Positions 26,061 through 33,065 of a DNA stretch of 64,000 bases are shown here, one piece after another. Both the position numbers and the translations under genes were made by a program. Positions within the stretch are counted from its first letter, which is position 1. The number at the start of each line of letters is the position of its first letter. This DNA is from Arthrobacter sp. AFG20 (lineage in GTDB: Bacteria > Actinomycetota > Actinomycetes > Actinomycetales > Micrococcaceae). The DNA lies in NCBI RefSeq assembly GCF_002892795.1, contig NZ_PJMC01000011.1, forward strand, positions 110,441 through 174,440. The letters run 5' to 3'. The notes under the pieces were generated by a model. It worked only from the letters and a program-made list of their open reading frames with translations. It made no database searches and was not told where the DNA came from.

Positions 26061-28095
26061 CCACGCTGCCGTCTCCGGGACGGCCACGTCACGCCCGTCG
26101 GCCCACCCGCCCCAGGCACCCATGACGCACCGCCAGATCATGGAGGCTCTGACCGGGCTCCTGGCGGCGTTCTTCACCGCGATTCTCAGCAGCACCATCG
26201 TGGCCAACGCACTGCCCACCATCATGTCCGAGCTCAAGGGCACGCAGACGGACTTCGCGTGGGTCATCACCGCCGCACTGCTGGCCAACGCGGCCACCAC
26301 CCCGGTCTGGGGCAAACTCGCTGACCTGTTCGACAAGAAGGTCCTGGTTCAGCTCAGCATCGTGATCTTCGTGGCGGGCTCGGTGATGGCCGGCCTCTCC
26401 CAGACCATCCCGCTGCTGCTGACGGCCCGCGTTGTCCAGGGCATCGCCATGGGCGGCCTGACCGCGCTGGCCCAGGCGATCATCGGCTCCATGATCCCGC
26501 CCCGAGACCGCGGAAAGTACTCCGGCTACATGGGTGCGGTCATGGCCGTCGGCACGGCCGGCGGACCGCTGCTTGGCGGCTTCATCGTCGACAGCCCGCT
26601 GGGCTGGCGCTGGACGTTCTTCGTCTGCGTGCCCCTCGCCGTCGTCGCCCTGATCCTGCTGCAGATCACCCTCAAGATCCAGCACGTCAAGCGGCCTGCC
26701 AGGATCGACTGGCTCGGCTCCATCCTCCTGACCACCGGCGTCAGCCTTCTCCTCATCTGGGTGTCCTTCGCCGGCAACCCCGACTACTACGACTGGTGGT
26801 CCTGGCAGTCGGCACTGATGGTGGGCGGCGGCGTCATGCTGCTGGCGCTGCTCGTTGTGGTTGAATCCAAGGTTGAACAGCCCATCATTCCGCTGAAGAT
26901 CATCTCGGAGCGCACCACCGCCCTGGCGATCTGGGCCTCCGTGGCCGTGGGGGTGGCGATGTTCGGCTCCTCGACCTTCCTGGGCCAGTATTTCCAGGTG
27001 GCACGCGGCGCAACACCCACCGAGGCCGGCCTCCTGACCCTGCCCATGATCGCCGGCAACCTGATCGGCTCCGTGGTTTCGGGCCAGATGATCAGCCGCA
27101 CCGGCAAGTGGAAGCGCTACCTGATCGCGGGGTCCGTGCTGCTGATCGGCGGGCTGGGCCTTGCCGGCACCATGGACCACAGCACGGAACTGTGGCAGTC
27201 CGGAGTCTTCACGGCGATCCTGGGCCTCGGCCTCGGCATGCTCATGCAGAACCTCGTCCTGGCCGTACAGAACACCGTCAGCGCCAGCGACATCGGCACA
27301 GCCAGTGCTTCTGTGGCGTTCTTCCGCTCGGTGGGCGGTGCAATCGGCGTGTCCGTGCTGGGCGCGATCATGAGCAACCGGGTCAAGGAACTGGCCATCC
27401 AGGGCCTTGCCGACGCCGGCATCAAGGCGGGCTCCGGCTCGTCCGGCGCCAGCCTCGACCTGGCCGACATGCCTGGCCCGATCCGGGACATCATGCGGGC
27501 CGCCTACGGCGACGCCACTGCCGAGATTTTCCTGATCGCCGGCGCCATCGCAGTTGTCGCCCTCATCGCCGTGCTCCTGATCAAGGAACAGCCGCTGCGC
27601 CGGACCGTTGACATCCGCCCGCAGGCAGCTGCTGACGCTGAATCGGATGCCGAGCTGGGGTCCGGGCGGCCGGCCGCCGAGTATTCCGACGACGACCTCG
27701 AGCGTGAGTTCGCCGAAGTGCTGACCCGCCAGCTGGCCGGCGACGCCAAGTCACCGTCCTACCCCGGCCGGCAGCCGGCGGCGGAACCCGTCCTGCCGAT
27801 GAACGAACCGCCGGTGCGGGCCCGGACCATGCTGGCTGAGATGCACAACAAGCCTGCAGACCTGGTGCCGCTTATCCAGGAAACGCAGGGGCTCCTCGCC
27901 GAGCAGCAGCTTCAGCTGGCCGCGGCCCTGAACGCCGTGGCCAGGCAGGCTGAGCAGCAGCGAATCATCGCGGAGGAGCAGGCCCGGGCCGGCGCCGAAC
28001 TGAAGGCGCTGAGCCGCCGGCTGGCCAAAGAACGGAAGCTCCAGAGCGCCGCCGCGCACTACATCGCCTCGCACGGCAAGCACCGCGGCGAATAG
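26053..28095 (+). CDS. MFS exporter, DHA2 (EmrB/QacA) family with long cytoplasmic tail
   Basis: 680 residues from TTG 26053, chosen for AAGGAG at 26040-26045 and overlap with the marR stop. About 14 helices in the first ~520 residues. DHA2 marks are LSSTIVANALPTIMSEL in helix 1, WGKLADLFDKKVL in the loop after helix 2, and GGPLLGGFIVDSPLGWRWTFF (motif C in helix 5). The last ~150 residues are hydrophilic, with a Glu/Gln/Ala-rich coiled coil (EQQLQLAAALNAVARQAEQQ), unusual for the family. Proton-driven export of drugs or lipids is expected. The frame upstream of 26053 is the shadow of marR. Confidence 0.87.
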   Translation: MASHAAVSGTATSRPSAHPPQAPMTHRQIMEALTGLLAAFFTAILSSTIVANALPTIMSELKGTQTDFAWVITAALLANAATTPVWGKLADLFDKKVLVQLSIVIFVAGSVMAGLSQTIPLLLTARVVQGIAMGGLTALAQAIIGSMIPPRDRGKYSGYMGAVMAVGTAGGPLLGGFIVDSPLGWRWTFFVCVPLAVVALILLQITLKIQHVKRPARIDWLGSILLTTGVSLLLIWVSFAGNPDYYDWWSWQSALMVGGGVMLLALLVVVESKVEQPIIPLKIISERTTALAIWASVAVGVAMFGSSTFLGQYFQVARGATPTEAGLLTLPMIAGNLIGSVVSGQMISRTGKWKRYLIAGSVLLIGGLGLAGTMDHSTELWQSGVFTAILGLGLGMLMQNLVLAVQNTVSASDIGTASASVAFFRSVGGAIGVSVLGAIMSNRVKELAIQGLADAGIKAGSGSSGASLDLADMPGPIRDIMRAAYGDATAEIFLIAGAIAVVALIAVLLIKEQPLRRTVDIRPQAAADAESDAELGSGRPAAEYSDDDLEREFAEVLTRQLAGDAKSPSYPGRQPAAEPVLPMNEPPVRARTMLAEMHNKPADLVPLIQETQGLLAEQQLQLAAALNAVARQAEQQRIIAEEQARAGAELKALSRRLAKERKLQSAAAHYIASHGKHRGE

Positions 28096-28108
28096 CGGAC
28101 GGTCCGAC

Positions 28109-28173
28109 GGAGTTTTTGTCCAGATAATGGCCGCAAAGCCTCGGCCGGAGGCCAATATCTGGACAAAAACTCC
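28109..28173. repeat. inverted repeat, copy 2 of the iolG-iolH element
   Basis: Arms 28109-28132 and 28150-28173 pair at 23 of 24 positions and share their outer 21 bases (GGAGTTTTTGTCCAGATAATG) with the copy at 4629-4693; the loops differ. Located 13 bases after the exporter stop, where it could act as a terminator. This and the repeat at 28211-28265 are the only notable content of the 326-base gap 28096-28421. Confidence 0.9.
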
Positions 28174-28210
28174 AGTTAAGCGGGCAGGGCGTACGACGGC
28201 GGGGACCGGC

Positions 28211-28265
28211 TGGGGCGCCAAGTGTCCGTTCGCGCTTGGGCTTGGGGCGCCAAGTGTCCGTTCGC
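28211..28265. repeat. two direct copies of TGGGGCGCCAAGTGTCCGTT-type repeat
   Basis: A 23-base unit at 28211-28233 is repeated exactly at 28243-28265 (period 32). Its AAGTGTCCGTTCGCGCT part is the reverse complement of the tandem repeat core at 25300-25410, so related repeats bracket the marR-DHA2 operon in opposite orientation. Confidence 0.85.
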
Positions 28266-28421
28266 TGGGGGGAGTGAGCCGGCGTCGTCCGTTGGGATGA
28301 TCTTCGCCCGCGACGTTTCGCACGGGCAACAGATTTCGTAGAGTTGGAAGGCTTGGGCTGTCAGACCCGTCTGCTATTACTTCTCTTAATTCATTCGCGC
28401 TCTCCCGAAGGATCCGTGAGC

Positions 28422-30155
28422 ATGCTCGTCACCCTCATACGGCGTTACTCCAAACCGTATTTGCCGTACATCCTGGCTGTCATCGCATTCCAGCTGGCAT
28501 CCACCATTGCGGCGCTCTACCTTCCCAGCCTCAACGCCCAGATCATTGATGAGGGCGTCTCCCGTGGTGACACCGACTTCATCTGGCGTACCGGGGCCGT
28601 CATGCTCCTCGTGGCTTTCGTCCAGGTGGGCGCCGCCATCGCCGCCGTCTACTTCGGGTCGAAGACCGCGATGGCGATGGGCCGCGATCTTCGCCGCGGG
28701 GTTTTCCGCAAGGTGACCAGCTTCTCGGCCAAAGACGTGAACGCGTTTGGGGCGCCCACCCTGATCACCCGCGGCACGAATGATGTCCAGCAGGTCCAGA
28801 TGCTGGTGCTGATGGGCCTGAACTTCATGGTGTCCACCCCGATCATGTGCATCGGCGGCATCATCATGGCCCTGCGCGAGGACATCAACCTGTCCTGGCT
28901 GGTCTGGGTCTCGGTCCCCATCCTCATTGTGGTGGTCGGCTACATCGTGGTGCGCCTCATGCCCCTGTTCCGCTCCATGCAGACGAAGATCGACCGCATC
29001 AACGAGGTCCTGCGCGAACAGATCATCGGCATCCGCGTGGTCCGTGCCTTTGTCCGGGAACCTTATGAGACGGAGCGCTTCGGACAGGCCAACAAGGAAC
29101 TGACGGACGTGTCGCTCAAGATCGGTGCGCTGTTCGTCCTGATGTTCCCGGCTATCGGCATGATCCTGCACCTGTCCACCGCGGCCGTGCTCTGGTTCGG
29201 CGGCCAGCGGGTGGACGCCGGCGACATGCAGGTCGGCTCCCTGACAGCGTTCCTGCAGTACCTGCTCCAGATCCTCATGGCGGTAATGATGGGCACCTTC
29301 ATGGCCATGATGATTCCGCGCGCGTCCGTCTGCGCAGACCGCATCGGCGAGGTGCTCGACGTCGAACCGTCAATCCATGACCCCCAGCAGCCGGTCACGC
29401 CGCGACAGTTGGAGGGCGTGGTGGAGTACCGCAACGTCACGTTCGCCTACCCCGGAGCCGAAGCCCCGGTCCTGAGCAACATCAGCTTCACCGCCAGGCC
29501 GGGGGAGACCGTGGCCATCATCGGCTCCACCGGTGCCGGCAAGACCTCCCTGCTGTCGCTGCTGCCGCGCCTCTACGATGTGGCCCACGGCGAAGTGCTC
29601 CTCGACGGCGTCCCCGTCAGCCAGCTGGACCGGGCGGAAATCACCAAGCGCGTGGCCCTGGTTCCGCAGCGGCCCTACCTGTTCTCGGGAACCATCGAAC
29701 ACAACCTCCGCTTCGGCAAGCCGGAGGCTACCGACGACGAACTCTGGGATGCGCTGCATGTGGCCCAGGGCGACGGTTTCGTGAGGGAAAAGAAGAGCGG
29801 GCTTGCGTCCCGCATCGCCCAGGGCGGCACCAACGTGTCCGGCGGCCAGCGCCAGCGCCTGTGCATCGCGCGCGCCCTGGTCACCAAGCCCAAGGTGTAC
29901 CTCTTCGACGACTCATTCTCCGCACTGGACGTCGCCACCGATGCCCGGCTGCGTGCCGCGCTCAAGCACACCACCACCGACGCCACAGTCATCATCGTCG
30001 CGCAGCGCATCTCCACCATCACCGAAGCGGACCAGATCCTGGTGCTGGACAACGGCAGGATCGTGGACCGGGGAACGCACGAGGAACTCCTCGAAACGTC
30101 GCCCACCTACCAGGAAATTGTTGAGTCACAGCTGAGCGTGGAGGAAGTGGCATGA
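28422..30155 (+). CDS. ABC exporter half-transporter (permease-ATPase), subunit with degenerate ATP site
   Basis: 577 residues: six transmembrane helices to about residue 310, then the nucleotide-binding domain with Walker A GSTGAGKTS near 368, signature VSGGQRQRL near 472 and Walker B VYLFDDSFSALD near 493. The residue after the Walker B Asp is Asp instead of the catalytic Glu. The start is ATG 28422, 9 bases after AAGGA; an in-frame GTG lies at 28416. Its TGA overlaps the next ATG. In known heterodimeric exporters (TM287/288, BmrCD) one subunit carries such a substitution, so it should pair with the next protein to export drugs or lipids. Confidence 0.9.
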   Translation: MLVTLIRRYSKPYLPYILAVIAFQLASTIAALYLPSLNAQIIDEGVSRGDTDFIWRTGAVMLLVAFVQVGAAIAAVYFGSKTAMAMGRDLRRGVFRKVTSFSAKDVNAFGAPTLITRGTNDVQQVQMLVLMGLNFMVSTPIMCIGGIIMALREDINLSWLVWVSVPILIVVVGYIVVRLMPLFRSMQTKIDRINEVLREQIIGIRVVRAFVREPYETERFGQANKELTDVSLKIGALFVLMFPAIGMILHLSTAAVLWFGGQRVDAGDMQVGSLTAFLQYLLQILMAVMMGTFMAMMIPRASVCADRIGEVLDVEPSIHDPQQPVTPRQLEGVVEYRNVTFAYPGAEAPVLSNISFTARPGETVAIIGSTGAGKTSLLSLLPRLYDVAHGEVLLDGVPVSQLDRAEITKRVALVPQRPYLFSGTIEHNLRFGKPEATDDELWDALHVAQGDGFVREKKSGLASRIAQGGTNVSGGQRQRLCIARALVTKPKVYLFDDSFSALDVATDARLRAALKHTTTDATVIIVAQRISTITEADQILVLDNGRIVDRGTHEELLETSPTYQEIVESQLSVEEVA

Positions 30156-32233
30156 GCGCCAACAAGAAGGGCACCAGCCAGAACCCCGACCCCCGTCAGG
30201 ACGCTGCGAAAATCCAGAGCCAGACTGCAAACGAAGCCGCCGTCCTCGAGGACGACGATTTCGTCGAGGAGGAGTACAAGCCGGGCGAGGCCGACGGCGG
30301 CATGTTCGGCGCGATGCCGGCCAAGAAGCCACAGCATTTCTGGCCGTCCGCCAAGCGCCTCATGGGCCTGCTGAAGCCGGAAGCCGCCGGCATCTACGTC
30401 GTGGTGGGCATGGTGATCATTTCGGTGATCCTCAATGTCATTGCGCCCAAGGTGCTGGGCCAGGCCATGGACGTGATCTTTGGCGGTGTCGTGGGCAAGC
30501 AGCTGCCCGCCGGCGTCAGCAAGGACCAGTTCGTCGAGGGGCTGCGGGCACAGGGCCAGGACAACTTCGCGGACATGGTCTCCCGGATGGAGCTCGTGCC
30601 CGGAACCGGCATCGACTTCCAGAAGCTCACCGTCCTGATTTCAGCCGTGCTGCTGATGTACTTCGTGGCCAACATCTTCCTGTGGCTCCAGGGCTACGTC
30701 CTCAACAGGATCGTCATGAAGGTGATCCGGCAGCTCCGCGACGATACAGAAAAGAAGCTCAACCGGCTGCCGCTGAACTACTTCGATACCCGCCAGCGCG
30801 GCGACGTCCTGTCCCGGGTGACGAACGACGTCGACAACGTCCAGCAGGCGCTGCAGCAGGCGTTCGCCCAGCTCATCAGCTCGGTGCTGACGGTGCTCGG
30901 CATCGTCATCATGATGTTCATCGTCTCGTGGCAGCTGGCCCTGATCGCCCTCATCGCGCTGCCGCTCTCCGGTGCGGCGGCCGGCGTGATCGGCGCCCGC
31001 AGCCAGAAGCTGTTCGCAGCGCAGTGGAAGAATACGGGTGAACTGAACGGCCAGATTGAGGAATCCTTCTCCGGGCATGACCTGGTGCGTGTCTTTGGCC
31101 GCGACGCCGACATGCTGGAACGCTTCGAGGAGCGCAACGAGGCCCTGTACAAGGCCAGCTTCGGCGCGCAGTTCGTGTCCGGCATCATCTTCCCCGTGAT
31201 GCAGTTCGTCTCCTACCTCAGCTACGTCGGCATCGCCGTCGTGGGCGGCCTGCGGGTCGCCTCGGGCAGCATGAGCCTGGGTGACGCCACGGCCTTCATC
31301 CAGTACTCGCGCGAGTTCACCCAGCCGCTGGGGCAGATGGCGGGCATGGCCAACATGCTTCAGTCCGGTGTTGCATCCGCCGAGCGCGTGTTCGAGTTCC
31401 TGGACGCGGATGAGCAGGACGCCGAGACCGCCACGCGGCACCTGCCGGCCAAGACCGACGGCCACGTGGAGTTCCAAGATGTCGCGTTCAGCTACACGCC
31501 GGACAAGCCGCTGATCGAAAACCTGTCCTTCACGGCGGAGCCGGGGCACACGGTGGCCATCGTCGGCCCCACCGGCGCGGGCAAGACCACCCTGGTGAAC
31601 CTGGTCATGCGTTTCTATGAGCTCAACTCCGGTTCCATCACGCTCGACGGCGTGGACGTCACCCAACTGAGCCGGGCCGAGCTTCGCTCCAAGGTGGGCA
31701 TGGTGCTGCAGGACGCCTGGCTGTTCGGCGGGTCCATCTACGACAACATCCGGTACGGCAAGCTGGACGCCACCGAGGATCAGGTCTTGGCGGCGGCCAA
31801 GGCCACCTTCGTGGACCGCTTCGTCCGGGCATTGCCCGACGGGTACAGTACCGTCATCGATGAGGAAGGAAACAACGTCAGCGCCGGTGAAAAGCAGCTC
31901 ATCACCATCGCCCGCGCCTTTGTGGCCAACCCGTCGCTGCTCATCCTGGACGAGGCAACCAGCTCGGTGGATACCCGGACGGAACTCCTCGTGCAGAAGG
32001 CCATGGCCGCACTGCGCACGGACCGGACCAGCTTCGTCATCGCGCACCGCCTGTCAACGATCCGCGACGCCGACACTATCCTCGTGATGGAGAACGGCAA
32101 GATCGTGGAGCAGGGCAACCACCAGACCCTCCTGGCCGCGGAAGGCGCCTACTACCGGCTGTACATGTCGCAGTTCGCCGGTGCGGTTGCCGACGAGACG
32201 CCCGTGGACGATTCGACGGCGGTGCACAGCTGA
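30152..32233 (+). CDS. ABC exporter half-transporter, subunit with catalytic Walker B glutamate
   Basis: 693 residues. An acidic N-terminal cytoplasmic stretch (~55 residues, LEDDDFVEEEYKPGEADG) precedes six helices and the ATPase domain with Walker A GPTGAGKTT near 471, Walker B LLILDEATSSVD (canonical Glu) and a non-canonical signature VSAGEKQL. Combined with the previous subunit's SGGQ signature, this gives one consensus and one degenerate ATP site. ATGA overlap with the partner gene gives coupled, equal expression. Extra sequence around residues 115-150 forms a larger outer loop between helices 1 and 2. Substrate unknown. Confidence 0.9.
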   Translation: MSANKKGTSQNPDPRQDAAKIQSQTANEAAVLEDDDFVEEEYKPGEADGGMFGAMPAKKPQHFWPSAKRLMGLLKPEAAGIYVVVGMVIISVILNVIAPKVLGQAMDVIFGGVVGKQLPAGVSKDQFVEGLRAQGQDNFADMVSRMELVPGTGIDFQKLTVLISAVLLMYFVANIFLWLQGYVLNRIVMKVIRQLRDDTEKKLNRLPLNYFDTRQRGDVLSRVTNDVDNVQQALQQAFAQLISSVLTVLGIVIMMFIVSWQLALIALIALPLSGAAAGVIGARSQKLFAAQWKNTGELNGQIEESFSGHDLVRVFGRDADMLERFEERNEALYKASFGAQFVSGIIFPVMQFVSYLSYVGIAVVGGLRVASGSMSLGDATAFIQYSREFTQPLGQMAGMANMLQSGVASAERVFEFLDADEQDAETATRHLPAKTDGHVEFQDVAFSYTPDKPLIENLSFTAEPGHTVAIVGPTGAGKTTLVNLVMRFYELNSGSITLDGVDVTQLSRAELRSKVGMVLQDAWLFGGSIYDNIRYGKLDATEDQVLAAAKATFVDRFVRALPDGYSTVIDEEGNNVSAGEKQLITIARAFVANPSLLILDEATSSVDTRTELLVQKAMAALRTDRTSFVIAHRLSTIRDADTILVMENGKIVEQGNHQTLLAAEGAYYRLYMSQFAGAVADETPVDDSTAVHS

Positions 32234-32280
32234 CCGCCGCGGACCCCGGAGACGGCCACCCGGACCCCCGGCGCATTGAG

Positions 32281-32721
32281 GTGCTCGTGCCCATGCGCTG
32301 GGGCGACATGGACGCCTACGGGCACATCAACAACGTGCAGATCGTCCGCATGCTGGAGGAGGCGCGCATCGCCGCCTTCGGCCCGCCCGCCGGTGCCGGG
32401 CTGCCAGGGATAGATCCTCACGTGTCGCTGTTCAACGAGGTTCCCAAAGGGACTATGGCGCTCGTGGTGGACCACCGGATCCGGTACGTGAAGACCCTCG
32501 AGTACCGGAACGTTCCGGCGGCGGTCCAGGTATGGGTCGGGGCCGTCAAGGGCGCGAGTTTCGACATTCACTACCTTGTGCAGGACCCGGTAACTGGTGA
32601 CGATTGTGTGAAGGCCTCAAGCCACCTGGCCTTTGTCGATGAAGCCACCGGAAGGGTACTGCGGCTGACTCCGGAGCAGAAGCAGCTGCTGGAGCCCTTC
32701 ATTGAACGCAAGGAGCACTGA
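32281..32721 (+). CDS. acyl-CoA thioesterase, hot-dog fold (4HBT/FcbC-like)
   Basis: 146 residues. The hot-dog signature VPMRWGDMDAYGHINNV contains the catalytic Asp of FcbC/YbgC-type thioesterases; YRNVPAAVQVWVGAVKGASFDIHY forms the beta-sheet. It hydrolyses acyl-CoA thioesters in the cytosol; the acyl chain is unknown. The annotated start is GTG 32281, without a clear ribosome site. The frame is open back to CTG 32230, which would overlap the ABC stop as CTGA and add 17 residues, so an unusual CTG start is possible. Co-directional with the ABC genes and the next small membrane protein. Confidence 0.8.
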   Translation: MLVPMRWGDMDAYGHINNVQIVRMLEEARIAAFGPPAGAGLPGIDPHVSLFNEVPKGTMALVVDHRIRYVKTLEYRNVPAAVQVWVGAVKGASFDIHYLVQDPVTGDDCVKASSHLAFVDEATGRVLRLTPEQKQLLEPFIERKEH

Positions 32722-32723
32722 CC

Positions 32724-33011
32724 GTGGAAACGAAGCGCGCGGGAACGTGGAACGTGGGAACGAAAAAGGCGGCACGGAAGAAAAAGTCCTGGAAGGAACT
32801 TCCACCTGCAGCGCGCATCGGCACCCTCGTGATTGGAGCCGCGCAGCTGGCCTTCCTGGCCGCGGCCCAGCGCGACCTTTCGCGCCGGCCCACCGAGCAG
32901 ATCCGCGGCTCCAAGATGTTCTGGCGGCTGGCCACCCTGGTCAACTTCATCGGCCCGGGCAGCTATTTCGCCTTCGGCCGGAAGCGGCTGCCAGCTGATA
33001 CCCGGAAGTAG
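32724..33011 (+). CDS. small membrane protein with PLDc_N-like segment
   Basis: 95 residues from GTG 32724, 8 bases after AAGGAG. A Lys/Arg-rich start (residues 1-26) is followed by two hydrophobic segments, IGTLVIGAAQLAFLAAA (about 32-48) and LATLVNFIGPGSYFAFG (about 69-85). The pattern ending in Phe-Gly-Arg resembles the short N-terminal domain found in cardiolipin synthase-like proteins (PLDc_N), here as a stand-alone protein. Function unknown. It starts 2 bases after the thioesterase stop, so they are probably co-expressed. Confidence 0.7.
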   Translation: METKRAGTWNVGTKKAARKKKSWKELPPAARIGTLVIGAAQLAFLAAAQRDLSRRPTEQIRGSKMFWRLATLVNFIGPGSYFAFGRKRLPADTRK

Positions 33012-33065
33012 CTTTCGCGCCGGCCATGGTGCCGGCGTTCAGCTTAACCCTGTAAATTTGAAGGC

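Noticed and set aside
4629..28173. The two palindromes as terminal inverted repeats of one 23-kb transposon
   Set aside because: Each copy is itself a complete palindrome, there is no transposase between them, and the genes inside are ordinary chromosomal operons split across an iol operon.
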